The position numbers and the translations under genes were made by a program. A model generated the notes under the pieces. The model saw only the letters and a program-made list of their open reading frames with translations, was not told the origin of the DNA and ran no database searches. 64,000 bases of DNA. Origin: Ascarosepion bandense. Its lineage: Eukaryota; Mollusca; Cephalopoda; Sepiida; Sepiidae. Of the stretch, positions 35,487-47,960 are shown piece after piece (within the stretch, counting starts at the first letter, position 1; each line of letters starts with the position of its first letter). Where the stretch lies: the NCBI GenBank assembly GCA_037127315.1, contig JBBBDQ010000915.1:709501-773500 (forward strand). The letters run 5' to 3'.

Positions 35487-36240
35487 AATAGAAGATGAAA
35501 GAAGGGAGAAAAATATCATGAATGGGGAAAAAGAGAAATACTCGTAAGCTAGATACAAAAAATAGAAAAACGTAGAAGTGACCAGAAAAAACGAGAAGAG
35601 CACAACCATGTATAAACGAACAACGGAAGAATAAGTTCAAAAGGCTAAAAAATGAAGACAAAGTTTTAAATGCAACGTCAATTGCCATATTTTTGTTTTC
35701 ATGATCCTTAATTTTTCTCCCTCGTCCAAAAAAAATGAGAATGGAAACAAACGATACGAAGAGAGACGAAGAATGTAAAATAAAGACGAAAAATTCAAAA
35801 CGGGTGACAAAAACGGACAAAAAACGGAACATCAGAAACTAAACATAGGAGAACGAAAACAAAGAGAAGAATGGAGACTAAGAAAGGCAAATAGAGAAAA
35901 AGAATTGGATAAAATGAAGGAAAGAATAGAAACATTTAGACAAAGATTAAAAGAAAAATACAAGAACGAACACAAGGATTAAAAAAGAAAAGGGGAAAAG
36001 AATGGACCCGAGGAATTGTAGGAAGAAGACAGGGAAGATGGGATACAAAGAATAGGAGAAATCAAAAGGAGACAATAATGCTGACGAAGAATGGTACAAA
36101 AGAAACAAAACAGAGAATAGATAGGAACACGAGAAATATGGGAGAAGAACAGAGACATAAGATAGTATAACAGAGAAAGAAAGAACAGGAAACATAACAA
36201 AGTGAAAATGAATATTTGTAGGAAAATGCAGACAGAGAAT
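35483..36240 (+). repeat. Purine-rich (GA/GAA) tract
   Basis: The plus strand is overwhelmingly A and G, broken mainly by a pyrimidine-containing LINE scrap at 35660-35735. Minus-strand frames at 35431-36200 encode only Phe/Leu/Ser-rich low-complexity protein and should not be read as genes. Confidence 0.75.
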
Positions 36241-36249
36241 TAAAAAAAA

Positions 36250-36885
36250 ATGTAGATTAAAGCGATTAGAATAGCAACGAAGTAAAGGAGAATGTTGAAG
36301 GATAGATAGTTGATCACGTTGAACAGGTTAGAGAGAAATAATAGAAGAAAACAATCCAAAGATTTTAATATGTAGAAAGCGAGAAGAATATTTTTTAGAA
36401 TAGAAATAAAGAATAGAGTCATGGACAGATTAAATAAAACTGAATAAGAAATATAGAAGAATAGGAATGAATCGTAAGGGAACGGGGACAAAGTCAGCAG
36501 AAAGCGTTTTATTCTGTCAAAAACCATCGCTTCTTAGAATGAAACATACACAGACACGATGGGCAAATGGTCACCAAAATCAGTATCATAGGGTCAAAGA
36601 CCAATATTTATATACAAAAGGTGTCTGAGAACAGTGTGTTGATCTCTGAAGTGAGACAAAATTCAAGATAGCTTTTCAGATAACGACAGATTCATTGCCT
36701 ATAACATTGTCTATAACCACGAGATTAGCTTACGAGGTGGTCATATTCGAGATCAAAAAGAACAAATTTTAAAATAATACATGACCTTAAATAATTAAAA
36801 GAAAATCTCCCATAACTGTATCAATTAAACATAGTCTACAATAGTGAAAAAAGATATTATTTTGCAAAGGTTTAATCTGCATATT
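36250..36885. other. No gene recognised
   Basis: Purine bias fades toward 36500. No element recognised. Confidence 0.45.
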
Positions 36886-37026
36886 TTTTATTATATATAT
36901 ATATATTTTTTTCTTTTATTATTATATATATATATATATATATATATATTCCAAAGGACTACAGATTTAAATATATATATATGAAAAATCAAATTCAGAT
37001 ATATATATATATATTTTCCAATTTTA

Positions 37027-37290
37027 AACGAGTTATTTCGCTACCCAGGTTTCTACCATGAGTGGTGTCTTCTGGCAATTTTTAATAACATTTTTAATAA
37101 TATTATTTTTAATAATAGTTATTAAAAATCGCCTGAAGACAACACTCATGGTAGAAACCTGGGTAGCGAAGTAACTCCTTTAAAAATGGAAAATATTCAA
37201 AAGGTCTACAACATAATTGTATCGAACAATTTTTAACACAAATATATACTGGTCTAACCCTATTAAAACCAAAAACCAAGTATTAAACAA
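37027..37290. repeat. PLE terminal repeat, inverted pair plus tail
   Basis: 'gagttatttcgctacccagg' and 'tttctaccatgagtggtgtc' (37031-37070) are the reverse complement of 37124-37174 with few mismatches, around an AT-rich centre. After the second arm, 37181-37290 matches the tail seen at 54030-54125 and 56665-56765 ('tattcaaaaggtctacaaca', '...ctggtctaa'). The plus-strand arm contains CTGAAGA...GAAACC, the signature shared with the PLE copies at 47890, 53990 and 56620. Confidence 0.75.
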
Positions 37291-37329
37291 TCAATCAATC
37301 AATCAATATATATATATATATATGGTGCA

Positions 37330-37940
37330 TCAAAATTATTTCTTCACCTTTTGAGATGAGAGTGAGTTCCTCACAACAAAACAAGGAAAACTCCATATAA
37401 ACATATGTCCGACAATTCTTAGTTGTTGAGCTATGAAATTTATAGTAAATGCTGTTAAATATAAAATTGGTCTTCCTCGATTCATAGCCTTTTGTGTCAT
37501 GGAGCCTGTATTGATAACGTCACGACAAACAGCAGCATATTTTAGATGACTCAGCTACTTTTAGTCTGGAAACACTAACTGATACAGCCAGGCAGCCTAG
37601 TGTTATTATTATTTGCGTGACTGTATATCAAATTATATCTGTCGGCTCACCAAAAGATATCTTGTCATTTTAAAAACAGATGCATTCTCAGTTAACTCTC
37701 TACGTGACAAGTTAAACGTTAAGGACAGATCCACAGCCAATTTATACGAATGACAAATGTAAACTAGTCTAAAAAAATAAATGATAAAAAAAGGCGCCAT
37801 CAAGCATATAAGTTCTTTGAAATGAATACCTCAGAAACGTAGAATTTGCAGTCATTTGTTTACTTTAACTTTTGTTCTTGCTTCAACCTGAAGAACCCTC
37901 TTGCAGCGTTTGAAGAATTATTTTGAGAAAATTTGCATAT

Positions 37941-37986
<46 letters not shown>

Positions 37987-38420
37987 CATGCGGTATTATA
38001 TAGAAGAATCCAAAGGTGTGTCCTGTACATAAAGTGGTAGGAAATGCATGTCAGACTGCTGACACGTAGATTTGGAAATTGAAAAAAGGGTTAGGTGTGA
38101 GAAAAGATATAGCGTTAAAGAGAAAGGGTAAGTATCTTAAAGCGTAAACGAAAAGGAAAAAAAGAAAGAAGAGAGGAATAAATTTAAATTAGAACGAAAA
38201 GATGATAAGAGAAAATGAAAATAAAAAATAAATAAAAAATATTATTTAATATTAATTTAAAGCAGTGATCAATATAAAAATAGGCCAATGAATGTTTATT
38301 ATTACGTAAGAACATATTCAATCTACAAATTACTACAAAGTTGTAATTTGCCCTTACACTGCCGAAACAAAATATACAATTTTGTAGTAGTTTGTAGTTT
38401 GCTATACATGGTCTAACGAA
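37330..38420. other. No gene; one imperfect hairpin
   Basis: Unrecognised sequence with (TA)n at 37944-37984. An imperfect 23-bp hairpin pairs 38321-38343 with 38377-38399. Confidence 0.5.
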
Positions 38421-38425
38421 ATCGT

Positions 38426-38498
<73 letters not shown>
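38426..38498. repeat. (TA)n-(TG)n microsatellite
   Basis: TA to 38462, then TG to 38498. It lies at the 3' side of the minus-strand PLE terminal motif. Confidence 0.95.
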
Positions 38499-38500
<2 letters not shown>

Positions 38501-38539
38501 ATATTTTTAATATAAGTTTATACTAAAAAGATAGTTTAC

Positions 38540-38620
38540 TGCAACACAAGAGTCGAAGTGTTTCGGTACTATTTTGTTAGCACCTCGTCAGGTAGTGAAA
38601 TATTTTTTCTGATAGAAATT
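38540..38620 (-). ncRNA. Hammerhead-like core in PLE terminal repeat
   Basis: On minus, CUGACGA (38585-38591) is followed by a perfect 7-bp stem, GGUGCUA (38578-38584) with UAGUACC (38565-38571, one G-U). A 6-nt loop lies between and GAAAC follows. No proper NUH cleavage site after a short stem III was identified, so only half of the core is preserved. It lies about 0.6 kb downstream of the PLE coding remnant at 39160-39660. Confidence 0.5.
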
Positions 38621-39159
38621 ATAATATATAGAAGCTTTAAAAAATCACAATTTTTTTACTATATTCGGAGAATTAATTGGGGTTCGGAAGGTTTGTCTCT
38701 GTGAGCCAATAAAGTCACATCATGATGAATAGGAGAAATTGATTGAAAGGTTAAAATTTAGCTACAGAATTCAAACTTGAAATGACTTGAGACCCAGACA
38801 TTTTCTGTGCCAGTGATGAAATAAATTTAATAATAAATACATAGTATTTTGCAAGTCTAAAAAGTTGTTGCGTTTTATCTTGAAACGGTTATAGGGTTTT
38901 GCCATTATTTTGCCATTATTTTTCAATTAAAGATGTGAACAAGAACCAAAGACGGTAAAATTTGTTTTATTTCTTTTAATACACTTCACGTCAAACATGT
39001 AGTTGACTTGTTAACTTAGTGGGTGATCTATCACTTAAGTCTTAACAAATTAACTATAAGAAGATGGGAGAATCAATCAGTATATGTTAGGGGATAGATT
39101 ATAGAGGACTAATTATAAAAAAAAAATAACTATATATTTAGACGATGATGACACATGTA

Positions 39160-39660
39160 AGTTACTTCGTTATGTTTATTGAGCAAGTTTAGTTTTGAGA
39201 ATTTGAGAATTTGTAATTTTTCTTGTGACCATAGAAAATATGGCCCATGTAAAAATTTACAAGTTCTTTAAAAATATTTTCCATTTTACGGTGGGGATTT
39301 TATTGGCATCTTTTATTGCCAATAATAAGTAGAAAGTGATATGCTATTACGTTAAGTTTTATTATTAAAAAGTTAGGTGTTAAAATAATAATGGGGATTA
39401 AAATGGTTCTTGATGCAACCAATATAAAATTCTCTTATTCTGGAAATCTTTATGGTAGAAATAAAGCATAGCTAGACATTTGTTTCCTAATGCACACTCA
39501 ACAGGTTTTCGGCAATTGTAATCCTTGATTTTAGAATGTTGTTGATTGTTTAGGTCTATTTGATCTGCTTAAAATTCTATTATGCTTTTTGATGCCCTTC
39601 TGAAGGTTATCCATGCAGCTCTAGCTGAATTTCAAACTATTTCCGTTAAAAATTTTGATA
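39160..39660 (-). pseudogene. Penelope-like GIY-YIG endonuclease remnant
   Basis: Minus-strand reading across frames gives DYNCRKPVECALGNKCLAM, the cysteine-rich linker of PLEs. YIGCIKNHFNPHYYFNT is the GIY-YIG strand, where the family has YIGxTxxxFKxRYxxH. An LSTYYWQ-like helix and KLQILKFSKLNLLNKHNEV come near the C-terminus. Numerous stops and shifts show it is dead. In the intact element this domain nicks the target for reverse transcription. Confidence 0.65.
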
Positions 39661-39699
39661 AGGATATTACTTTTAGGGATTTTTTTTACAACTAATCTT

Positions 39700-39987
39700 G
39701 TTAATTGGGGGATGTATATTAAGTATCAAGCACTCATAATAAATTAAATCAGTACAAGCCCATTACTTTGTCCTACTTCTAATATATGTATTTATATAAA
39801 AAAACACACACTCGTGTACACACAAAAACTCTTTGACTCAGAGGTGAGACCATAACAATTACGATCACTTCGGATCAGAGTGGATCTTGTAGTTATGGCA
39901 TTTAAAATGTAACTCCATATTCTCCAAGATGCCAAATAGTAAATTTAGAGCCACACCACCGGTTGCAGTTTATATGTCATACTCAGG

Positions 39988-40031
<44 letters not shown>

Positions 40032-40540
40032 GTGTGTTTGCGCGCACGTGCAGAACGGCTATGTAAATATGGATTGTGAGTATAGAATATTTGCATCATG
40101 TATATGTTTTTCTACCTGTGTGGGGTGTTTTCGAAGATAGAACAAAGTCATCATGAATACTTCCAAGCCACCAGCCACCAAAGACGGTAAACTTTTAGGT
40201 GTATTTTGTAGTCCACCAGGCACTAACTAATGCATATAAGGCGCTGGGGAGGTCAAACTCCGTGATAATATAACATGTGATCATCCTAAACACCTCATAC
40301 GTTGTACACAGTGCACCTGTATGGACTATGTTGATTTGATGGGGAAAGTGTGATTTTTGCCGCACAAGCAACTGACCAATTTAAACAAATCTTAGTGCAG
40401 GTTGATCTATAGCTGGATGACTAATAGTACAACAGAAGTGTATGCGGGAAGAAATCTTTTGAATAAATGTAAAACTTAAGGCACCATCCACTGCTGACCC
40501 TCATTTATCGTTTACGATGAGAAAATCTAACGTATACATA
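39700..40540. other. No gene; (GT)n at 39990-40027
   Basis: Only a GT microsatellite stands out. Confidence 0.55.
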
Positions 40541-40546
40541 TAGAGA

Positions 40547-40662
40547 GAGTCATGCGCAGACAGATCTGTTTCGCTGTATCACAGCACGTTTAGACATCAG
40601 ATTGATTTTAACCAAGGATTGAACCCCGACCGAACTGGCGTCAGTCGGTGATAGTCATTAAT
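40547..40662 (-). repeat. SINE family 1
   Basis: 'gtcatgcgcagacagatctg' through 'aaggattgaaccccgaccga' and 'actggcgtcagtcgg' matches the complement of the 63180 copy. A short TATA run precedes it. Confidence 0.8.
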
Positions 40663-40669
40663 AAATATA

Positions 40670-43600
40670 AATATTACTCATCTATAGCACAGTTTGTAGT
40701 TTCATGCATAACGTAATCTTCATGTGCTGAGTATAAAGTACGAAGTTTCGTGAGGACACCGTTATGATGCTCTCTCTTATAGACGCTGATTTTATTTCTG
40801 ATGGGTTTCTTTTTTTTGTCTTATTTATACAAGGGTCTGTGTAATTTGATATTTTGTAGGATTGGTCTCATTTGTGATGCATTGATATTTTTACTGTGTT
40901 TATTTATTTTTATTGTGCGGCTGTGTCATTCTTTTATGTTTTTTATTGCTTTTCAATAAAACGCCTGAGTGGTTATCTGCCTGTTTTATGGTGTGCTCTA
41001 CATCGCTTTTTTCTTAGTTGATTTGTTCGTGTCGTTTAGGTTAACCTTTTTTCTTCGACCTTTATTATTAGGTTTACAACAAAATTATCAACGCTTTGTC
41101 GCCACCTCGATCTCGAACATTTTACGATAAAATATACCTGCCAAAATGCTTTCCGTCCATAAAATGTTTTCACATTATTCAATCAATATTTAAACAATTT
41201 GATTTGATGAAAGTGTCTGTTAAAGTCCCTATATGTACTCAAAATAAACACCTTTTTTATTGGCACTAATCAATTTGACATTATAACAATAATGACCGGC
41301 TGCTCGTTATCCGAGTGCACCGATCTGTTAAAGTGGCGAGCTTTATCACTGTTAAATACTCTATCTCAGGCCCATTTCTGTTTTCTTTTTTTTTTTCATA
41401 AAGCTAACCTGTGGTTTATGCCGAACAGACCTTAATTGCAGTACCTTGGTGATAACCTATACTTTCGGATGATCAAGGCCAATGAGCCCAAATACTAGTC
41501 AATTCATGCGCGCGCAATCAAAATTATCGAAGACCCAATTTCAAACACAAAGCTTGGCGCAGACTGTGGTACTCTCCAACTATGCCTAACTCTAAAATAG
41601 TATTTACAGAATGACATAAAAAAACCCCTCTTTTGCAAATCGATCATGTGGACATTAAAAGCTGTGTCTTGTGGTCGGAATGCCAACTTATTAATCAAAC
41701 TACTGAATTGTAAGATTCAAACTCAGTAACATACAAGAGAGTTTTGTACAAATTTATTTAATGAAATAAGGTTCGATCGGACCTGGCAATACCAAAACAC
41801 TCATGAGACGTTGAGATTCAAGGGATCAATTAAAACGAAGTCGTTAAATTTTGATCTGAATGTGAGCAAAGAATCATTAAACCCCAAGAAAGTCAATAAA
41901 ACCATTAAGACAGAAGAAATAACTGAAAGAATATGGGAAAAATAGAAACAGTAAGAAGAAGGTAGAATAAAAAGAACAGATTTAAGGAGACAAAAGATAG
42001 TGATTGACATAGCATTTAAATGTTTGAAGCTCAAACTTAATTGGAAGGCGAGAAAACGGAAGAGAACCACACAAGCGAGAGAACGAAAGACGGAACTGTT
42101 AGCAAAAACTTATGGATACAGCTAGCAATTTAATTGGTAAATTATTAAACCTAGCTAGCAATCTATTAATGCGCTTAAATTTCTAAAGGAGAGGTAATAA
42201 AGAGGAAAGCACACTAGAAAGTTTAACATGGAAATATTTATGGAAAGCGCACAAGTAACTACGTAACAAAGTGAGTTAACCAAGATGCTAGGTCAGGACT
42301 GATAACATTGGGGGTTTTACTTTATATTTTATCAAAAATATCTGCTGCGTTTACAGATTCCCTATGTCGACGTGCGCCTGATACATGAATAAAGCGTGAG
42401 TTAAACTTTTATTTTAAATTTGTATCAAATTAAAAGGCCTATCACATATACCTCTCACTGCTTTTCCTTGTCTCTCTTTTTTCTATCCGTCCTGTGGATA
42501 TTAGATTTTCCAGACACTTTTCCTGACTACGCGTGCCAGGAAATTCAGATGTCTCTTCCTGATATTAAACATGAGTGAGTTTAATATGTATATCAATTAA
42601 CTAAATGAACTAACGATAATCTTCACTTTTGTTCTGTTGTGGTTTCTTTTCTTTAATTGGCATTACTTTACACATCTCACAATGTATAGAATGCAGAATA
42701 TTTACATCAGTAGAAATTAAAGATGACGCATAAAAGAATTTAAAAAGTTGATTTTCTCATCTATTCTTGTTATATCTACTCATATTTTGATGGTTTACAT
42801 TTCCATCAAATAATTATCATTACAGAAAAATAACTCTTATCAGTTTACTTCCATCCACTACCCACCGAACTAGAGATTCCAATCTTGTTATGAGAAACAC
42901 AGAAGGAGAATCGATTTTCTTTTACTATTTTCGTTTGACGCTATGCAATTCGATCGCTGCATGATTATAAAAAAACAATTGATTTTCAACTGGTTGGTCT
43001 AACGGAATAAACAACAGAAAATTCAGGTTTGAAATTCATAATTCTATATCTGACGATCCGTATGTGCTGTTCTTAAATGATACAATTCATAATTACGTGA
43101 ACAAAAATTTGAGTTGCTGGTTTACATAAATATTTTCTTGGTTGTAAGCCAAAAAGAAAATTGGAGAAAGGCATAGCGTGTAAATAAGTTCTGGCAAGGA
43201 AATCGCATGACTAACATTGAATCCTTCCTTCGAATATATAATGAATTTTCTTCATACATTTTAAAAGTCTTTAAACTGACAAGGTTCATAAAGAAACAAA
43301 AAAAAAAACGTTTTTCTTTGTTTTTTACCGAGATTCCAGCTGTCAATATATTTTCCATTTTCCCTAGTGAATGGAATTCTCGGCGCAAATTTGTTCGAAT
43401 CAATATTTGACAGCACGATAGAACCTGTGTATTTTTTGCCAAGAGAAAAAGATTTCGTTAACAAGCACAAGTTCAGGTGCTCAAAGAATAATAAGCAAGA
43501 GAAAGAACAGACTAATAAGATAAAAAAATCTATAACATATAAAAGAACCGAAGTGTTTCAGAAACTTGACTCAGACACATTTGATCCACACAGATGAATA

Positions 43601-43760
43601 AGACAGAAAAATATTGTTGAGATATGAAAGTGAACCGGCATAGTACGGCGCACCATATTGCGGAAAAATGTCACAATACGATTTCCAAACACTAAAAAAA
43701 GGACAAAACATTAGAATCCCTTTGAAAATACGTTCTTGGTTAGATTCATAACGTTTAGGT
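40670..43760. other. No gene recognised
   Basis: About 3 kb without a recognised element. Overlapping open frames on both strands at 43122-43597 have no identifiable domain; mutual overlap on opposite strands argues that at most one is real. Confidence 0.45.
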
Positions 43761-43876
43761 ATCCCTTCATATATATATATATATATTAGTCGTTACTGTT
43801 CTTTTCGTTTAATTCTTTTTCTAATACGAAATTCCTTGTTTTTAAAAACGTAATATATATATATATATATGTATTC

Positions 43877-44038
43877 GTCATCCACATACAAGTCTGTTTT
43901 GCTGTATTACAGCTCATCAGTGTGGCTAGACATATACGTGCATCCAGCCAGCATTTAAACTCGACCAATTTGGTGTCACTTGGAGCCCCCACTCTCTCGG
44001 TCATAGGCGAATGGCTGAGAGAGGAGAAAAAAATTGGG

Positions 44039-44088
<50 letters not shown>

Positions 44089-44100
44089 GAAAAAATTGCG

Positions 44101-44160
<60 letters not shown>

Positions 44161-44340
44161 TGTATACACACGTCAGCCACCAGGGGAACTCAATTCATTA
44201 CTAGAGAGTAACGCTTAAATCGTAGAAATGGTAACAGTTTTTAAACTGTTCCGCTCAATCGTAATGAGAGTATAATATATTAATCATCCAAATAGAAGCC
44301 TGTTTCGCTATATCACAGCCCATCAGGAAATCATTCTTTG
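43877..44340 (-). repeat. Tandem SINE family 1 copies split by (TA)n
   Basis: A first copy at 43877-44025 ('gtcatccacatacaagtctg' to the promoter head) is followed by (TA)n at 44042-44084 and 44104-44155. The 5' extension of the family ('acacgtcagccacc', 'ctcaattcattactagagag') follows, then another 3' end near 44283-44335. Similar dimeric layouts occur at 47095 and 49106. Confidence 0.75.
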
Positions 44341-44344
44341 TCAA

Positions 44345-46340
44345 GAAGACCAAAAGGTAGATGATGATCTTATGGAAAGAAATGCGACCGTGTTCGCCGA
44401 ATTAATACAATGCATGGATGACAGGAGTTTGTCTGTAATAATTAGAGAAGCCAGTGATGACGGAATGAAAACTTTTAGAATATTGCGGGAACACTACTTG
44501 TCAAATTGTAAACCCAAGCTTATTGCTTTATATACTAAATTAACTTTGTTAAGGAGACGAGAAAATGAATCTGTAACAGGTTATATTATACAAGTTGAGA
44601 ATGTCACAAATGTCTTCAAAATGGCATGTGAGACCATCTCAGATGGGCCACTAATAGCCATGGTTTTAAGGGGATTACCAGCAACATTTAAACCATTTAC
44701 GACAGTCATAACCCAATAAGAAAAAAAAATTAATTTTCACCGAGTTTATGTGATACTGAAGGAAGCATTTGTAAATGTTTATTAAAAGGGACTTTATATA
44801 TCCCTAAACTTAAGTAAAATATTTTCTCAGTGTGAAAATTATTTTTACTGAGGCAACTCCAAGTTAGTATGCCCAGACGCAACTGAATTTAATATACAAC
44901 AAAATGGACGTTTTTATTATTTAAAAAATATTAAATTTGTAAAACCAGCCATCCACGACTTAAGGACTTGACATAGAATATTAGGCCACTGTAATAATTC
45001 GAATGTTAAAAGATTACAAGAACACATCACTGTTGACGATTATTCAGGACTTATTATAAATATTTCGGAAAAAAAAATCCATTATTAAAGAAAGGTGTTA
45101 TACCAGATAATATGGGCGATGAAAAATCAGACGCAGACCTTGAGTTAAAAGATTTTAACAACCAAAAAGGAGGGACAAATTTCAGCGTTATATGACGAGA
45201 AATAGAAAAAGAAAACAGACTATTTTCAAATTGAAAAAGGCCCCGGATGATAAAAATACTATAGGCAGCCGTTTGATTTATACTGTAAAACGAGCTGAGG
45301 ATGGTTTGCCAGTGTATAAGGTCGTTTTTTAGCTAAAGGCTTCTCTCAGATATACGGGGAAGATTATGTAGAAACATTTAGTCCCACAACAAACATGGCA
45401 ACAATTAGAATTTTGATGCAAATGGCCGCACCTTTTGGCATGGATATACACTATATGGATGTTAAAGCAGCATATTTAAAAGCTGTGATTGACTATGAAA
45501 TATACATACAACCGCCGGAAGGTTTTAAACTCAAAAGGTCACTATATGAGCTCAAAGTGGAAGGACGTGGAATAAATTATTACATTCTTATTTAATACAA
45601 CAACATTTTCAACATGCTTGTACATAAGAATATTTAACAATGGAATATTAGCAATTCTGGTTATTTGGGTCGACAATATATTAATTGTTTCAAAATGTGA
45701 AGCTGCTTTATCAAAAATTTAAAATTCTTTATATATATAGTTTGAAATTACAATAAATCAATCTAGACACATCGGAAAACCTTTATTTAAATTTAGTATG
45801 CAAGATTGGTAAAACAAGAACTACACCATGTGGAAATGGATTTAAATACAATTATGAATAATGCAAATGGTATAGTGGCGTGTGAGAAAGAATACTGAAT
45901 ATTGACCGGAAGTCTTTATGGCATCAACAAGGCCATACATCTGCTATACGGTTATCACGTAGTCTCAAAACACAAATAAACCGAGGACTGTGCATTTAAT
46001 AAGAGCTAAACAAGTATTGCGTTATTTAAAAGGAACTAAGAATCAGCGCCTAGTATTTCGGCAATAAAAAACCCCACTACAACTGGAAGGACATTGTGAT
46101 GCTGATTGGGCAAATTCTCCAGATCGTAAAAGTATCACAGGTTATTGTTTTAGATTGACTAAAAATCCAATAATACATCAATGATCAAAACTTATTTATA
46201 TTAAATATCAATTTGTTAAGGATCAGGTACAAAAGAAGACAGTGCAGATTGAGTATGTTTAATCGGAAAATAACGTGTCGGATATGTTTACAAAGCCAAA
46301 TACAAAATCGAAATTGAGGGCTTTCATTCCTGCCATATTT
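44345..46340 (+). pseudogene. Ty1/copia retrotransposon Gag-Pol fossil
   Basis: Gag remains as an intact frame (44372-44719, LREHYLSNCKPKLIALYTKL). Pol pieces follow in order. First is a pre-integrase HRILGHCNNSNVKRLQEH (about 44970-45030). Reverse transcriptase shows SPTTNMATIRILMQMA, YMDVKAAYLKAVIDYEIYI and a degraded YVDD box, WVDNILIVSK (about 45670). An RNase H end shows EGHCDADWANSPDRKSITGY (about 46090-46145) and a SENNVSDMFTKP-like end at 46265-46300. The integrase core is largely deleted. Stops and shifts are frequent. Confidence 0.88.
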
Positions 46341-46349
46341 AGTACTGAC

Positions 46350-46870
46350 CTATAATGTTCTTGTGATTTCTGGGTATGAGGTAAAACTGCATCCATTAGT
46401 TATTTGGAGACGTTATTTTATGTTATGGTTAGTTTCAGAATATAGACATAAACTTACTTTTAGCCCAAGTTAAAACTGTAAGAACCACTGTGAACTCGGA
46501 GTGATATTGCTTACTTTAATAAGTCCCAGCTATGGGTAAAATAACTTTTTCCACTTTTTTGATTGTGATAACAACCTACATTTATGATATTATTATTAAT
46601 ATTTATTAACCTGAGATACTTAACAGTGAACAAAATGATATAACTATTTTTTGTTGATATTGAATTAATTTTTAAAAAATAGAAAGAAATTTTTTTCTAA
46701 TCAAAGAAATATAAAAAAAAGAATTTTCTAATCACAAAAAAGAAAAAGACAAAAAGAATTTTTCTAATCACAAAACAAAAGATATATTTTATGAATATTA
46801 TTTGTGTTAATATTTGTTCCATATAAATATTAACTTTACTAATATTTTTCAAGATTCCATAATGTACCCA
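46350..46870. other. Spacer between copia Pol and its LTR
   Basis: Very AT-rich, no ORF of note. It may be internal 3' sequence or a later insertion, since Pol is usually closer to the 3' LTR. Confidence 0.4.
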
Positions 46871-47086
46871 AAAAGAGGGAGTGTTGAACTTTTTGGTACT
46901 TATGTATATACTTCCAATGAGGAAGCTCAAAATACTCAATGCGACGTGTATAAAAGGCGGTCAAATTTTTCCGAGTATTCGAGATCAAATCCAATTCAGG
47001 AGAGTTAATCCTTGACGGGGATTTCATTGAACAGATTACCTGCTGCGAGAATACTCTATATCTATATACTATGGTAGACATTATCA
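46871..47086 (+). mobile_element. Copia 3' LTR preceded by polypurine tract
   Basis: AAAAGAGGGAG (46871-46881) looks like the polypurine primer. The LTR would start TGTTGAACTT at 46882 and has a TATA box, TATAAAAGG (46949-46957). A 3' end at ...ATTATCA (47086) is a guess; no 5' LTR is left for comparison because SINE sequence occupies that position. Confidence 0.6.
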
Positions 47087-47094
47087 AGAGTATA

Positions 47095-47367
47095 CACAGG
47101 CCAGCCACCAGGAAAACTCAATTCATTAGTGGAGTAACGCTTAAATCGCAGAAGTGGTAACAGTTTTTAAAAAGATTTCTCTCCAGAGAGCTCAATCGTA
47201 ATGAGAGAATATTAATAATCCACATAAAAGCCTATTTCGCTATATCACAGTGTGGCTAGACATCCACTTGCTTCCAGCCGGGATCGAAACTCAACCGATT
47301 TGGTATCAGTCGGAGTCCCTACTTCTTACGTCCTAAGCATATGGAATGAGAGAGGAGTAAAATTTTG

Positions 47368-47370
<3 letters not shown>
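47095..47370 (-). repeat. SINE family 1, dimer-like copy
   Basis: Shares 'ccagccaccaggaaaactca', 'gaagtggtaacagttttt' and 'agagctcaatcgtaatgaga' with 44165-44270. It continues into the tRNA-like head ('agccgggatcgaaactcaac', B box complement). A (TA)n run at 47371-47413 and a further scrap to 47480 follow. Confidence 0.75.
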
Positions 47371-47417
<47 letters not shown>

Positions 47418-47475
47418 TGTATGCACACGCCAGCTTCCGAGAAAACTCAATTCATTACTAGACCAACGCGTAAAT

Positions 47476-47476
<1 letters not shown>

Positions 47477-47540
<64 letters not shown>

Positions 47541-47541
47541 C
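47477..47541. repeat. (TA)n microsatellite
   Basis: About 32 TA units with one TACATA break. Confidence 0.95.
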
Positions 47542-47599
47542 AAACAAAGACTCTTTTAAGAGCAGATGGCTTAATCACATGTCTCCAGTATAAAACAAA

Positions 47600-47960
47600 A
47601 ACTTAAAATATTGTACAAATTTGGCTAGCCACGTGTGGAAATTGAAATTAAAATATGGAAAAGATCCTGACATAACATAGGGTATAGTGAAAACAGCCAA
47701 GCCTTACAACAATGGCAAAATATGTAGACTGTGCCAGGAATAAAAGTTAGGGATTATGTTATTCTCCAACAAAAATGAATTATTAAATGAAAAAAACGTT
47801 ATACTTTCTTTTAATTTTAAAAACAGTGCGTTCAACAACTCCCCGTTACGTTAGCTTCTTAAAAACGGTAAAATCAGTTATTGCAAATCGCCTGATGATA
47901 CCACATAGTAGGAACCCAAGTCGAGTAATAACTCGTTTACAAATGAAGAATATATATATG
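47600..47960 (+). pseudogene. Penelope-like endonuclease C-terminus and terminal repeat
   Basis: Plus-strand reading gives LASHVWKLKLKYGKDPDIT, then GIVKTAKPYNNGKICRLCQE, then NELLNEKN. This is the end of the PLE GIY-YIG domain with its CxxC knuckle. A terminal repeat follows, with 'aaatcgcctgatgatacc...ggaaccc...taataactcg', the same signature as at 37130, 53970 and 56610. Stops break the coding part. A 28-bp direct duplication (48041-48095) lies just downstream. Confidence 0.7.

Noticed and set aside
35431..36527. Leu/Phe/Ser-rich minus-strand frames up to 133 codons.
   Set aside because: They reflect the purine-rich plus strand; low complexity, no conserved motif.
43786..44218. Open frames of YIYIYI-type on both strands at (TA)n tracts (also near 4277, 6791, 35282, 47252-47606, 56000-56330, 60560, 63340).
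   Set aside because: They are translations of microsatellites; flanking residues come from SINE sequence.
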